Shown: positions 1-8,161 of the stretch, piece by piece
How the letters are laid out: each line of letters begins with the position of its first letter
Numbering within the stretch: the first letter of the stretch is position 1
Assembly (NCBI GenBank): GCA_045580645.1
Contig: JAZNOG010000081.1
Span: 1 to 21,170 of the forward strand
Length of the DNA stretch: 21,170 bases
Reading direction: 5' to 3'
Source of the DNA: HGM10836 sp045580645
Lineage (GTDB): Bacteria; Bacillota_I; Bacilli_A; RF39; UBA660
Notes under the pieces: generated by a model
Told to the model about the DNA's origin: nothing
Seen by the model: only the letters and a program-made list of their open reading frames with translations
The model's database searches: none
Made by a program: the position numbers and the translations under genes

Positions 1-1
1 C

Positions 2-589
2 CGGGAAATAATTTTAGAGGAAAAATGTATTGACACTACAGAAAATGCAATAAAATCTGATATTGTTAATAATGTTTCTGAAAAATCAAGTGTTTCAAAT
101 TATGAAAGAATAAAAAATATAAGAGTTAATAATGCATTTGCGACTGCAAATAAAGAAAAATTAGAAAGATTGAAAATCTTGTGGGTTGGTTTTTCTGATT
201 ATTTATCGGATAATGAATATTCTATGGTTTCATCTTATTTAATTGATGGTGATTTAAGAGTAGTTGGAGATAGTGATGTTATTATATCTGTTAAGTATGA
301 TTCTATTTTTGAAAATGCTTGCAAAAATATAGAAAAAATATCTGCTTTGTTTTCTATGGTTATGAAAGACAATTATAGGATTGCGTTAGTAAGTGAAAAT
401 GATTGGAACAAATTGAAGCAAAAATATATAAATGATAAGAAGATGGGGATTGTGTATAAATTGCAATTTGAAGATGAAATTGTTGATAATTATGTTGAGA
501 ATTTAAGTGAAGAGGATTCAAATAGTTATAGTTCTGTTGTAAGTGATGCTATATCATTATTTGGAGATGACATTTTGGAAATAAAATAG
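2..589 (+). CDS. dnaX: DNA polymerase III gamma/tau subunit, C-terminal part (5' truncated)
   Basis: The reading frame is open from the first bases of the window to a TAG stop, giving about 195 residues of the C-terminal end; the start lies outside the window. The segment with IRVNNAFATANKEKLERLK, followed by an alternating helix/strand region (FSDYLSDNEYSMVSSYLIDG) and WNKLKQKYI, is the usual C-terminal domain of tau in Bacilli and Mollicutes. That domain normally contacts the polymerase, while the ATPase part would be upstream. The placement directly before ybaB and recR is the classic dnaX-ybaB-recR order and supports the call. An internal TTG at 170 could be read as a start but has no ribosome site and lies inside conserved sequence. 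The first 77 bases recur in degraded form after the stop codon. Confidence 0.85.
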   Translation, partial: REIILEEKCIDTTENAIKSDIVNNVSEKSSVSNYERIKNIRVNNAFATANKEKLERLKILWVGFSDYLSDNEYSMVSSYLIDGDLRVVGDSDVIISVKYDSIFENACKNIEKISALFSMVMKDNYRIALVSENDWNKLKQKYINDKKMGIVYKLQFEDEIVDNYVENLSEEDSNSYSSVVSDAISLFGDDILEIK

Positions 590-590
590 C

Positions 591-616
591 AAAATTATTT
601 CCCGGGAAATAATTTT
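591..616. repeat. Perfect 26-bp palindrome just after dnaX
   Basis: The 13-base half AAAATTATTTCCC is followed at once by its exact reverse complement GGGAAATAATTTT, with no spacer, one base after the dnaX stop codon. In RNA it could fold as an 11-bp stem with a 4-base loop, and its last four bases are U. There is no U-tract beyond the stem, so it would be a poor terminator. As DNA it is a symmetric site of the kind a dimeric protein could bind. Its right half (CCGGGAAATAATTTT) is also the first 15 bases of the window, inside dnaX. Confidence 0.85.
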
Positions 617-690
617 GTAAAGAAAAATGTATTGTTAATACGATAAAAACAACTTTTACTTTTAAAAGTGTAAAATTGTTAATAATGTTT
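602..690 (+). repeat. Decayed duplicate of dnaX bases 1-77
   Basis: Bases 602-616 match 1-15 exactly (15 of 15, including the CCGGG rare in this AT-rich DNA). Close to this, AAAAATGTATTG recurs in both copies, and the block TTGTTAATAATGTTT at 676-690 matches 63-77 exactly. The offset changes from 601 to 613, so the downstream copy carries about 12 extra bases and several substitutions. I read this as a partial duplication of an internal dnaX segment that landed, non-coding, between dnaX and ybaB. A dispersed palindromic repeat with one copy in a gene is the alternative. Confidence 0.6.
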
Positions 691-738
691 TAAAAAAACA
701 TTGACAAAATATAAAAAAATAGATAGGAGAGATTGATT

Positions 739-1038
739 ATGAATTTACAAGCTTTAATGAAGCAAGCACAAGCTATGCAAAAGGATATGATTAATATTAA
801 GGAACAAATAGAAAATTCTGTATTTGAAGGTTCTAGTTCTGTGGTTAATGTTAAGGTTAATGGTAAAAAAGAGGTTTTAAGTATCACTATTAATGAGGAT
901 GCAAAAGATTTGTTAGATGATTTTTCTATGCTTTCTGATATGTTAATTGTGGCATTAAATGATGCTTTTCAAAAAGTTGATAAGATGACTAATGAAAAAA
1001 TGGGAAAATATTCTAATATGATGCCTGGTTTGATGTAG
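739..1038 (+). CDS. ybaB: YbaB/EbfC family nucleoid-associated protein
   Basis: The product is 99 residues, the normal size for this small dimeric DNA-binding family, which coats the nucleoid and often lies between dnaX and recR. The N-terminal helix (MNLQALMKQAQAMQKDM) is the family hallmark, followed by VxVNGKKEVLSITIN strands and a C-terminal helix ending in a Met/Gly-rich tail. I chose the ATG at 739 because AGGAGA lies 8 bases upstream; an in-frame TTG at 733 is too close to that site. One base separates its stop from the recR start, so the two are translationally coupled. Its exact cellular role is poorly defined in the family as a whole. Confidence 0.9.
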   Translation: MNLQALMKQAQAMQKDMINIKEQIENSVFEGSSSVVNVKVNGKKEVLSITINEDAKDLLDDFSMLSDMLIVALNDAFQKVDKMTNEKMGKYSNMMPGLM

Positions 1039-1039
1039 T

Positions 1040-1639
1040 ATGTTATATCCTAGTAGTTTAAATAATTTAATTGAATCTTTTAAAAAACTTCCTGGTATTG
1101 GGGAAAAAACTGCAATTAGGCTTGCTTTTTATGTTATGAATTTTACTTCTGAAGAAGCAGAAAAATTTAGTAATAATATTATGGATGTTAAAAATAAAAT
1201 TAAAAATTGTTCTATATGTGGAACTCTATCTGATTCTGATATTTGTATTATTTGTAAAGATAAAACAAGAAATGATAAAACTTTAATTGTTGTTGAAGAT
1301 TCTAAAGATGTATTTTTGTTTGAAAAAATGGGTATTTTTGATGGTTATTATCATGTTTTAGGGGGGCTTATTTCTCCGATAGATGATATTGGTCCAGATG
1401 ATATTAGAATAAAGGAAATGTTGGATAGAATAACTAATGATAATTTTTCTGAAATAATATTAGCTATTAAAACTAGTATTGAAGCTGATACAACTTCTTT
1501 ATATATAAAGAGGCTTCTTGAAAATAAACCAGTTGTTATTAGTAGAATTGCTAGTGGTATACCGATTGGAGCAGATATGGATTATGTTGATGCTTTAACT
1601 CTTGAGTCTGCTTTGAAAAATAGAAAAGAGGTATTATAG
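1040..1639 (+). CDS. recR: Recombination mediator protein RecR
   Basis: The 199-residue product has standard RecR length and domain order. It starts with a helix-hairpin-helix (LPGIGEKTAIRLA, about residues 17-29), then a four-cysteine zinc finger at C57, C60, C69 and C72. A Toprim domain begins with LIVVEDSKDV, and a C-terminal region (RIASGIPIGADMDYVD) carries the Walker-B-like segment of the family. RecR acts with RecO (and RecF) to load RecA on single-stranded DNA coated with SSB. The start is one base after the ybaB stop, so the SD must lie within ybaB or translation is coupled. No key residue appears to be missing. Confidence 0.97.
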   Translation: MLYPSSLNNLIESFKKLPGIGEKTAIRLAFYVMNFTSEEAEKFSNNIMDVKNKIKNCSICGTLSDSDICIICKDKTRNDKTLIVVEDSKDVFLFEKMGIFDGYYHVLGGLISPIDDIGPDDIRIKEMLDRITNDNFSEIILAIKTSIEADTTSLYIKRLLENKPVVISRIASGIPIGADMDYVDALTLESALKNRKEVL

Positions 1640-1674
1640 TTTTTAGATCTCATATATTTTATTGGTGATTATAT

Positions 1675-1857
1675 ATGAAGATAGTTTTAAAAATTTTTCG
1701 TTTGTTATTAATGGCACCTTTTATTATTTATTTATATAATTTAGTTGCCTCACCACTTAATTTGGTAATTCCTATAAATTTGTTTTCTGTTATAGTTGTA
1801 GCGTTTCTTGGAATGCCGGGACTCATTACTATTTTACTTTTATTAGTTTGTGTTTAG
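1675..1857 (+). CDS. bofA: BofA-family sporulation membrane protein (short form)
   Basis: This 60-residue hydrophobic protein has two predicted membrane segments (about 4-26 and 36-58). The C-terminal signature, strands ending in VVAFLGMPGLITILLLL, matches the end of BofA. BofA sits in the forespore outer membrane with SpoIVFA/SpoIVFB and holds back pro-sigma-K processing until the forespore signals. B. subtilis BofA is about 87 residues, so this copy lacks part of the N-terminal region. Its position after recR matches the recR-(yaaL)-bofA order of Bacillus. GGTGA about 6 bases before the ATG is the likely ribosome site. The small size makes the assignment rest on the C-terminal motif and context. 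Confidence 0.75.
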   Translation: MKIVLKIFRLLLMAPFIIYLYNLVASPLNLVIPINLFSVIVVAFLGMPGLITILLLLVCV

Positions 1858-1871
1858 GATGGTGTTGTTAT

Positions 1872-2750
1872 ATGCTTGAATCTTATAAATTAAAACAAGA
1901 ATCTTTTTATAAATTTGTTACTAAAGTCAAAGAAAATAATAAGATTTCTCATGCATATTTGATAGAAACAAATGGTGTTTCATATGGTTTTGATTTGGCT
2001 TGTGATATGGCAAGATATTTTCTTGCTGATTTTTCTGTTGCTAAAGATTATGAATTTGATTTAGTTGTAATTGATAATGTTGTTGATGAAATAAAGAAAG
2101 AACAAGTTATTCAGTTACAAAAGCAGTTTATGACTAAACCTATATATGGAAAATATAAAATTTATATTGTTAAAGACGCTAGTTTACTTAATAAGAGTTC
2201 TTCTAATGCTATTTTGAAATTTTTGGAAGAACCAGAAGAGGGAATTATAGCTATTTTGTTAGTTAATAATATTAATAATGTTATGGAGACTATTGTTTCA
2301 AGATGTCAAATTATTTCTTTAATACCAGAAAGTAATAATGTGAAAAATTTGTTTATTCCTTATTGCAATAATAATTTTGAAATAGATGAGTTTTATGAAA
2401 AGAAAATGGTTGAGATTGTTAATTTTTATGAAAAATTAGAACAACTAGGGACGAAAATGATCGTTTATAAAAATAATTATTTTGATCTTGATTATTTATC
2501 ATTATTTTTACAAGTTGGGGTTCATTTTTATTTTGATATTTTAATGATGTTATTAGGACAAGATAATTTTTATATTTCTGATTTTTTAGTAATAAAAAAT
2601 AATATTATGAAAAATAATAATATTGATGATATAATAAGTAAAATTGATATTTTAAATCAATTTATATTAAATGTTAATTATAATGTAAACAAAGATTTAT
2701 TTGTTGATAATTTTATAATTACTTTTAGTGGAGGTGTTAGTAATGATTGA
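1872..2750 (+). CDS. holB: DNA polymerase III delta' subunit (clamp loader)
   Basis: The 292-residue protein shows the AAA+ layout of delta': the SHAYLIE strand near the N terminus, KYKIYIVKDASLLNKSSSNAILKFLEEPEEG (split here into its usual Walker-B-like and sensor segments) and the SRC motif at VSRCQ. The place of the P-loop holds TNGVSYGFDLAC instead of GxxGxGKT, consistent with delta' being a non-ATPase stator in the loader. Only three scattered cysteines are present, so the four-cysteine zinc module of many delta' proteins is absent. I chose ATG 1872 because GGTG lies 7 bases before it; a TTG at 1848 overlaps bofA. The gene overlaps ricT by 8 bases. Confidence 0.88.
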   Translation: MLESYKLKQESFYKFVTKVKENNKISHAYLIETNGVSYGFDLACDMARYFLADFSVAKDYEFDLVVIDNVVDEIKKEQVIQLQKQFMTKPIYGKYKIYIVKDASLLNKSSSNAILKFLEEPEEGIIAILLVNNINNVMETIVSRCQIISLIPESNNVKNLFIPYCNNNFEIDEFYEKKMVEIVNFYEKLEQLGTKMIVYKNNYFDLDYLSLFLQVGVHFYFDILMMLLGQDNFYISDFLVIKNNIMKNNNIDDIISKIDILNQFILNVNYNVNKDLFVDNFIITFSGGVSND

Positions 2751-3522
2751 TGTAATAGGTATAAGTTTTTTTGATTCTAATAAAATATATTATTTTCTTC
2801 CAAATAATTTAGATTTAAATAGGGATGATAATGTTATTGTTGAAACTGAAAGAGGAGAACAATATGCCCGTGTTGTTACTGATATAATTAGTGTTGATTC
2901 TAAAAGGTTAGTAATGCCGTTGAAAAATGTTTTAAGAAAAGCTACCAAGAAAGATAGTATTACTAATGATAAAAATATTAAAGATGCTCAAAAAGCTTTG
3001 AAGGATGCTAATTTATTTGTTCTAGAACTTGGACTTGATATGAAAATACTAAATGCTTCTTGGACTTTTGATAGGAAACAGTTGTTATTTAATTTTTTGG
3101 CAGATGATAGGGTTGACTTTAGAGTTCTCGCTAAAAAACTTGCTGCTATATACAAAACCAGAATAGAACTTCGACAAATTGGTGTTAGAGATAAGGCTAA
3201 GGAAGTTGGTGGTTATGGGCAATGTGGTAGAAAATTATGCTGTTCATCATTTTTAGATAATTTAAATAGTGTTTCTATTAATATGGCAAAAAATCAATGT
3301 CTCGCCTTAAATCCTCAAAAAATAAATGGTGTTTGCGGAAGACTTATGTGTTGTTTGTCTTATGAAAATGATTTATATGATGAATATAAAAAAGATTTAC
3401 CAAAAGTTGGTAGTGAAGTTTCAACTGAAGAAGGTAAAGGCAAAGTTATATCTGTAGATTTTTTTGAAAAGTCTTATAAGGTTGAACTCGATGATGCAAA
3501 GGTAATTGAAATATTTAAGTAG
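2743..3522 (+). CDS. ricT: RicT (YaaT), PSP1-domain subunit of the RicAFT complex
   Basis: The 259-residue product is a PSP1-domain protein. In B. subtilis, RicT with RicA and RicF forms a complex carrying [4Fe-4S] clusters that promotes RNase Y-dependent mRNA maturation and helps sporulation, competence and biofilm development. The two CxxxxCC clusters are intact: C161, C166, C167 and C198, C203, C204. As far as I recall, the same residue numbers are used for the Bacillus cluster ligands. ATG 2743 is preceded by GGAGGTG at 2730-2736; the GTG further up is too close to that site. It follows holB as in Bacillus (holB-yaaT) and leads into pth after 9 bases. Confidence 0.93.
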   Translation: MIDVIGISFFDSNKIYYFLPNNLDLNRDDNVIVETERGEQYARVVTDIISVDSKRLVMPLKNVLRKATKKDSITNDKNIKDAQKALKDANLFVLELGLDMKILNASWTFDRKQLLFNFLADDRVDFRVLAKKLAAIYKTRIELRQIGVRDKAKEVGGYGQCGRKLCCSSFLDNLNSVSINMAKNQCLALNPQKINGVCGRLMCCLSYENDLYDEYKKDLPKVGSEVSTEEGKGKVISVDFFEKSYKVELDDAKVIEIFK

Positions 3523-3531
3523 GTGTTAGAT

Positions 3532-4086
3532 ATGAAGTTGATTGTAGGTTTAGGTAATCCTGGAAAAGAATATGAGAATACTAGACATAATATTGGTTAT
3601 ATGGTAATAGAAAATTTTGCAAAAAATTGTGGAGTTAATTTTGATAAGGAAAAATTTAATGGTTTATGGACTAAGTTTAATTATTTTGATGAAGAAGTTA
3701 TTTTGTTAAAACCTTTATCTTATATGAATTTGTCTGGTGAAGTTGTTTCAAAATTTATTGATTATTTTAAAATATCTATAGATGATATTTTAATTATTAG
3801 TGATGATTTGGATATGGATTTTTTGAAAATTAAATTAAAATATAAAGGTTCATGTGGTGGTCACAATGGTCTTAGAAATATTGAAAAACATATTGGAACT
3901 CAGGAATATAAGAGATTTAAAATTGGTATAGCAAATGATAAAAGTGTTAATACTAAGGATTACGTATTAAGTAAATTTAGTGAGGAAGATATGAAAAAAA
4001 TTAATGTAATTTTTGATAAGACAAATGAAATTTTGACTAATTATTTAAAAACTGATTTTAATGTATTAATGAGTAAATATAATTAG
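3532..4086 (+). CDS. pth: Peptidyl-tRNA hydrolase
   Basis: The 184-residue enzyme recycles peptidyl-tRNAs that drop off the ribosome by cutting the ester between peptide and tRNA. The conserved parts are all present: GLGNPG at 6-11 with N9, the catalytic histidine H19 in TRHNIGY, N66 in SYMNLSG, the acidic DDLD at 91-94, and GGHNG at 109-113. The start ATG at 3532 has AGGTG at its front, and the preceding ricT stop lies 9 bases upstream. It is directly before mfd, as in Bacillus, but the fin gene that separates pth and mfd there is absent. Confidence 0.97.
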   Translation: MKLIVGLGNPGKEYENTRHNIGYMVIENFAKNCGVNFDKEKFNGLWTKFNYFDEEVILLKPLSYMNLSGEVVSKFIDYFKISIDDILIISDDLDMDFLKIKLKYKGSCGGHNGLRNIEKHIGTQEYKRFKIGIANDKSVNTKDYVLSKFSEEDMKKINVIFDKTNEILTNYLKTDFNVLMSKYN

Positions 4087-4094
4087 GGGTATTT

Positions 4095-7000
4095 ATGAGT
4101 GTTTTTGATAAGATTTTAAATTTTTCAAATGAAAAAAACATCGGTCTATTAAATATGACGGATGAATTTTTTGCGTTGTATTTAAAAAAGATGTTTGAAA
4201 CTAATGATCAAGCAATTTTAGTTGTTGCTCCTACTATGTTTGAAGCAAATAATTTATGGAATCATATTTCTAATTATAATGATTCTTTGTTATTTCAAGA
4301 AGAAGAGTTTTTGTTTAAGAAAATGAGTAGTAGTAATGAACTTTTATGTGAGAGACTTAATGTTTTGAATGAACTTATTTTAAATAATAAGAGAATTGTT
4401 GTTACTGATGTTTTAGGATATTTGAAATATTTGCCAAATAAAAATAATTATCTTAGTGAAATTATAAATCTAAAGGTTGGGGATAAAATTTCATATTCTG
4501 ATTTAATTATGAAACTTGATTATTTAGGTTATAGTAAAGAGACAATTGTAACAAAAACAGGTGAGATGGCTATTCGTGGTTTTATAATAGATGTTTTTGT
4601 TATGAATGATGATAATCCTATCAGAATAGAATTTTTTGGTGATGAAATAGAATCTATTAGATATTTTGATTGTAATACTCAGACATCTTTGTCTAACATT
4701 ATTGAAAAGGTAATATATCCATTTAATGAAAATATTTGCGGTAGGGATTATGTTAATATATTATCTTATTTAAAAAATCCAATTGTAGTTTTTAAAGATT
4801 ATGAACAAATAAGGGTATCTTATGAAAGAATACTTAATGAGAGTATGGAATATGAAGATTATGAGAGAACTTTTTTTGATTTAAATGATATTAAATTCAA
4901 TGATTTTTTGTGTTATATGGATTTTGATAATATCATTTCTTCTTTAAAAATTTCAAAGTTTGTAGATTTCAAAGTAAAAAAAATTGAAAGATTTAATGAA
5001 AATTTTGATAAAATTACTAGTTATGTCAAAAATTCTTTGTCATTAGGTAAAACAGTGGTTTTGGCATTGTCTACAATTAATGTTAATAAATTTAGTGATA
5101 TGATTGATTTAGATTTTGTGTTTACTAATGAAAATGATATTAAGGATAATTGTGTAAATATTATAAATAAATCTATGGTTCATGGTTTTGAGGTTAATAA
5201 TTATGTTTTTTTAACTGAATATGAATTGTTTAGTCGAAAAAAAGAGGTAAGAAATCGTAAATCTAGTTTCAAATTTGGTTCTAGAATAAAAGATATAAAT
5301 AAGTTGGAACAAGGTGATTTTGTTGTTCATGAACTTTATGGTGTGGGCGTTTATAACGGAATAAAGACAGTTTCTAAGAATGGTGTTTTGGGTGATTATA
5401 TTGAAATATTATATGACAAAGGTGATAAATTATATATACCAGCTTCAAAAATCGAATTAATATCTAAATTTTCATCTAAAGAAGGTTATGTTCCTAAGAT
5501 TAATGCTTTAAATAGTTCAAGTTGGACTAAGTCAAAACAAAGAATTAGAGAAAAAATTAAATATGAAGCAGAAAGACTTATCAGGGTGCAGGCCGAAAGA
5601 AAGTTAAAGAAGGGTTTTGCATTTTCTTCTGATGATGAAAATCAAATTCTTTTCGAAAATGAATTTGTTTATGAGGAAACTTTAGATCAAAGAAAAGTTT
5701 CTGATGAAATAAAGAGCGATATGGAAAAAGATATTCCTATGGATCGAATATTATGTGGTGATGTAGGTTATGGAAAAACTGAAGTAGCTTTTAGGGCTAT
5801 TTTCAAGGCAATAAATGATGGAAAGCAAGTTTTATATTTATGTCCTACTACTTTATTATCTAAACAGCAATATGAATCTGCTCTTGATAGATTTAAAAAT
5901 TATCCAATAAATATTGAATTGTTAAATAGATTTACCTCTCCAAAAAAAAGTAAGGAAATTTTAAAAAGACTTGAGGAAGGTAAGGTTGATTTGGTTATTG
6001 GGACACATAGATTACTTAGTAATGATATTAGGCCTTTGGATTTAGGTTTATTAGTTATTGATGAGGAACAGAGGTTTGGTGTGGCACATAAAGAAAAAAT
6101 TAAAGAATATAAATCTAATGTTGATGTTTTGACTTTAACAGCTACTCCAATACCTAGAACTCTTCAAATGGCAATGCTTGGAATCAAAAATTTATCTTTA
6201 ATTGAAACGCCTCCAAAGAATAGGAAGCCTATTCAAACTTATGTTACTGCTTATGACAATAAGATTATTAGAGATATAATATATAAGGAATTATCTAGGA
6301 ATGGGCAGGTATTTATTTTATATAATAAGGTTTCTGATATAGATCTTAAGGCCAATTTAATTCAAAGATTAGTTCCAGAGGCAAAAGTTATTTATGCTCA
6401 TGGTCAAATGGGTAAGGATGAACTTGAAAATAGAATGAATGATTTTATAGATGGTGAATATAATGTGTTAGTTTGCACAACAATTATAGAAACTGGAGTA
6501 GATATTCCTAATGTAAATAGTTTAATTGTATTAGATGCTGATAGATTCGGTTTGTCACAACTTTATCAAATTAGAGGTAGAGTAGGTCGAGGGGATAAAA
6601 TTGCATATGCATATTTAATGTATGCTAAAGATAAAATTTTATCTGAGGCTTCAGTTAAGAGATTGAAAGTTATAAAGGAATTTACGGAACTTGGTAGTGG
6701 ATTTCATATCGCAACACGCGATTTATCAATAAGAGGGGCAGGAGATATTTTAGGAAGTGAGCAAGCCGGGTTTATTGATACTGTTGGTATAGATTTGTAT
6801 ATGAAAATGTTAAATGATGAAGTTAATAGATTAAAAGGTATAGAAGTAGAAGATGAGATAGTTAGTGATATTTCTCCTGTTAATGTTAATAATCATATAA
6901 AAGATGAATATGTAGAAGATGAGGAACTTAAAATTGAGATTCATAAACTTATAAATTCTATAGATAGTTTAGAGGCATTAAATAAGGTTAAGGCTCATTT

Positions 7001-7304
7001 AGAAGATAGATTTGGTATGCTTGATTATGATTTAATTTTATATATGAATCAACAATTATTTGAAAAATTAACAAAAAAGTTAGGAATTTTCAAAGTTTTT
7101 GATAATAATAATTATATGGAGGTAATTTTAACAAAAGAAAAAACTGAACAAGTTTCTTATGAAGATTTATTTATTAGCTCTATTAAAATAGGTTCTTTCT
7201 TTGAATTTTCTTATAAAAATAAGCAAATTTCAATAAGAATAAATAAAAATAAAGTTAAGGAACATCCAATTATTTATTTTAATTTATTTTTTGAAAAGAT
7301 GTGA
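4095..7304 (+). CDS. mfd: Transcription-repair coupling factor Mfd
   Basis: The 1069-residue translocase removes RNA polymerase stalled at DNA lesions and recruits UvrA. The N-terminal third is the UvrB-homology module (for example GEMAIRGFIIDVF near 155-168). A CarD-like RNA-polymerase-interacting domain follows around 405-460 (GDFVVHELYGVGVYNG). The RecG-like motor has Walker A GDVGYGKTE near 555, motif II DEEQRFG near 656, LTATPIPRTL, and the TRG-region RGRVGRG near 826. A C-terminal autoinhibitory region is present. It is about 100 residues shorter than the Bacillus and E. coli proteins, with no single missing domain that I can see. AGGGG sits before the ATG. A terminator overlaps its 3' end. 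Confidence 0.97.
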   Translation: MSVFDKILNFSNEKNIGLLNMTDEFFALYLKKMFETNDQAILVVAPTMFEANNLWNHISNYNDSLLFQEEEFLFKKMSSSNELLCERLNVLNELILNNKRIVVTDVLGYLKYLPNKNNYLSEIINLKVGDKISYSDLIMKLDYLGYSKETIVTKTGEMAIRGFIIDVFVMNDDNPIRIEFFGDEIESIRYFDCNTQTSLSNIIEKVIYPFNENICGRDYVNILSYLKNPIVVFKDYEQIRVSYERILNESMEYEDYERTFFDLNDIKFNDFLCYMDFDNIISSLKISKFVDFKVKKIERFNENFDKITSYVKNSLSLGKTVVLALSTINVNKFSDMIDLDFVFTNENDIKDNCVNIINKSMVHGFEVNNYVFLTEYELFSRKKEVRNRKSSFKFGSRIKDINKLEQGDFVVHELYGVGVYNGIKTVSKNGVLGDYIEILYDKGDKLYIPASKIELISKFSSKEGYVPKINALNSSSWTKSKQRIREKIKYEAERLIRVQAERKLKKGFAFSSDDENQILFENEFVYEETLDQRKVSDEIKSDMEKDIPMDRILCGDVGYGKTEVAFRAIFKAINDGKQVLYLCPTTLLSKQQYESALDRFKNYPINIELLNRFTSPKKSKEILKRLEEGKVDLVIGTHRLLSNDIRPLDLGLLVIDEEQRFGVAHKEKIKEYKSNVDVLTLTATPIPRTLQMAMLGIKNLSLIETPPKNRKPIQTYVTAYDNKIIRDIIYKELSRNGQVFILYNKVSDIDLKANLIQRLVPEAKVIYAHGQMGKDELENRMNDFIDGEYNVLVCTTIIETGVDIPNVNSLIVLDADRFGLSQLYQIRGRVGRGDKIAYAYLMYAKDKILSEASVKRLKVIKEFTELGSGFHIATRDLSIRGAGDILGSEQAGFIDTVGIDLYMKMLNDEVNRLKGIEVEDEIVSDISPVNVNNHIKDEYVEDEELKIEIHKLINSIDSLEALNKVKAHLEDRFGMLDYDLILYMNQQLFEKLTKKLGIFKVFDNNNYMEVILTKEKTEQVSYEDLFISSIKIGSFFEFSYKNKQISIRINKNKVKEHPIIYFNLFFEKM

Positions 7305-7322
7305 TTTATACATCTTTTTTTT
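7294..7322 (+). terminator. Intrinsic terminator after mfd
   Basis: AAAAGATGT (7294-7302) pairs with ACATCTTTT (7310-7318) around a 7-base loop, and the U run continues to about 7322. The stem overlaps the last codons and the TGA stop of mfd. It closes the dnaX-to-mfd run before the separately transcribed spoVT. Confidence 0.8.
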
Positions 7323-7497
7323 ATTGAATAATTGATGATTAACCAAGTGTTTTTCTTTTGGAAAAATTTACCAGCAAAAAATATAGTATAAAAATATTAT
7401 AATATATATGATTTAATACTACGTTAAATAAAAATAATAAAAAGGTATAAAAATATTTTTTGTAGGGAAAATAATTATAGGCGAAGGAGAGAAAGAT

Positions 7498-8028
7498 ATG
7501 AAAACTACTGGTGTTGTAAGAAGAATTGATGATTTAGGTAGAGTTGTTATTCCAAAAGAAATAAGAAAAACTTTAAGAATTAAGGATGGCGAATCTTTGG
7601 AAATATTTTTAGAAAGTGATAATATTGTTCTTAAGAAGTATTCTCCGTTTACAAACTTGGAAAGTTTCTATAAAAATTATGTTGATTCTATATATACGGC
7701 TTTAAATGATAATATTATGATTACTTCAAGGGATAAAATAGTGGCGGTAGCAGGGGATTTAAAAAAACAGTATTTAAATAAAAATATTTCTTCTTCTATT
7801 GATAAAATTATTCAATCAAGACTTACTGTTTCTCAAAGAGAATTTAAAGAATTGAATTTAATAAATGAGCAAGTTGAATATTGTAGTTATGTTATTTCTC
7901 CTATTATTGTGGGTGGAGATGCAATAGGTGCGGTAATTATTTTACTTAGAGATAGAAAAATAGAGGAGTTTGAGGAAAAAACTGCTTCAATAGCGGCAAA
8001 ATTTTTAGGTAAATATATTGAAGAATAG
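7498..8028 (+). CDS. spoVT: Stage V sporulation regulator SpoVT (AbrB-type)
   Basis: The 176-residue protein (SpoVT in B. subtilis is 178) has an AbrB swapped-hairpin DNA-binding domain in residues 1-50 (TTGVVRRIDDLGRVVIPKEI then LRIKDGESLEIFL), followed by a GAF-like domain. That length and second domain separate SpoVT from the shorter AbrB. SpoVT tunes forespore genes late in sporulation under sigma-G. It sits right after mfd, the Bacillus order, and has a good AAGGAGA before the ATG. The 175-base gap in front is very AT-rich; a TATAAT is present at 7398-7403, but I see no convincing -35 or sigma-G partner. Confidence 0.93.
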   Translation: MKTTGVVRRIDDLGRVVIPKEIRKTLRIKDGESLEIFLESDNIVLKKYSPFTNLESFYKNYVDSIYTALNDNIMITSRDKIVAVAGDLKKQYLNKNISSSIDKIIQSRLTVSQREFKELNLINEQVEYCSYVISPIIVGGDAIGAVIILLRDRKIEEFEEKTASIAAKFLGKYIEE

Positions 8029-8046
8029 TAAAAACTGTGGTATACT
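8018..8046 (+). promoter_or_regulatory. Candidate sigma-A promoter for the metG leader
   Basis: TTGAAG (8018-8023) and TATACT (8041-8046) are spaced by exactly 17 bases, with a TG one base before the -10 (extended -10, TGGTATACT). It overlaps the 3' end of spoVT. Transcription from about 8053 would give a leader of roughly 130 bases before metG. Confidence 0.65.
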
Positions 8047-8130
8047 TTTGACATATTTTGGAATAACTTAAATTAGTTAAGAAGTTTTCCGGGTTAGTTA
8101 AAAGTATAATTAGTATTTTTGATTTATACG

Positions 8131-8161
8131 GAAATATTTCTTTTTTGAGATATTTCTTTTT
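8131..8161 (+). terminator. Terminator hairpin in front of metG (possible attenuator)
   Basis: GAAATATTTC (8131-8140) pairs with GAGATATTTC (8147-8156), one pair being a G-U wobble, around a loop of six T, followed by five T. It lies 22 bases before the metG start and downstream of the promoter at 8018-8046. It could therefore act either as the end of spoVT or as a regulated stop in the metG leader. I find no T-box sequence (GGUGGNACC) and no recognisable SAM-riboswitch core in the leader. Confidence 0.65.

Noticed and set aside
701..706. TTGACA as a ybaB promoter
   Set aside because: At the proper spacing the DNA is A-rich and then the ribosome site; no acceptable -10 fits before the ATG.
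690..887. Minus-strand open frame opposite ybaB
   Set aside because: Antisense shadow of a conserved gene with low-complexity Ile/Leu/Ser content and no ribosome site.
8048..8053. Perfect TTGACA as a second promoter for metG
   Set aside because: At 15-18 bases downstream there is only TAAATT or AATTAG, a poor -10; the upstream TTGAAG/TATACT pair is better.
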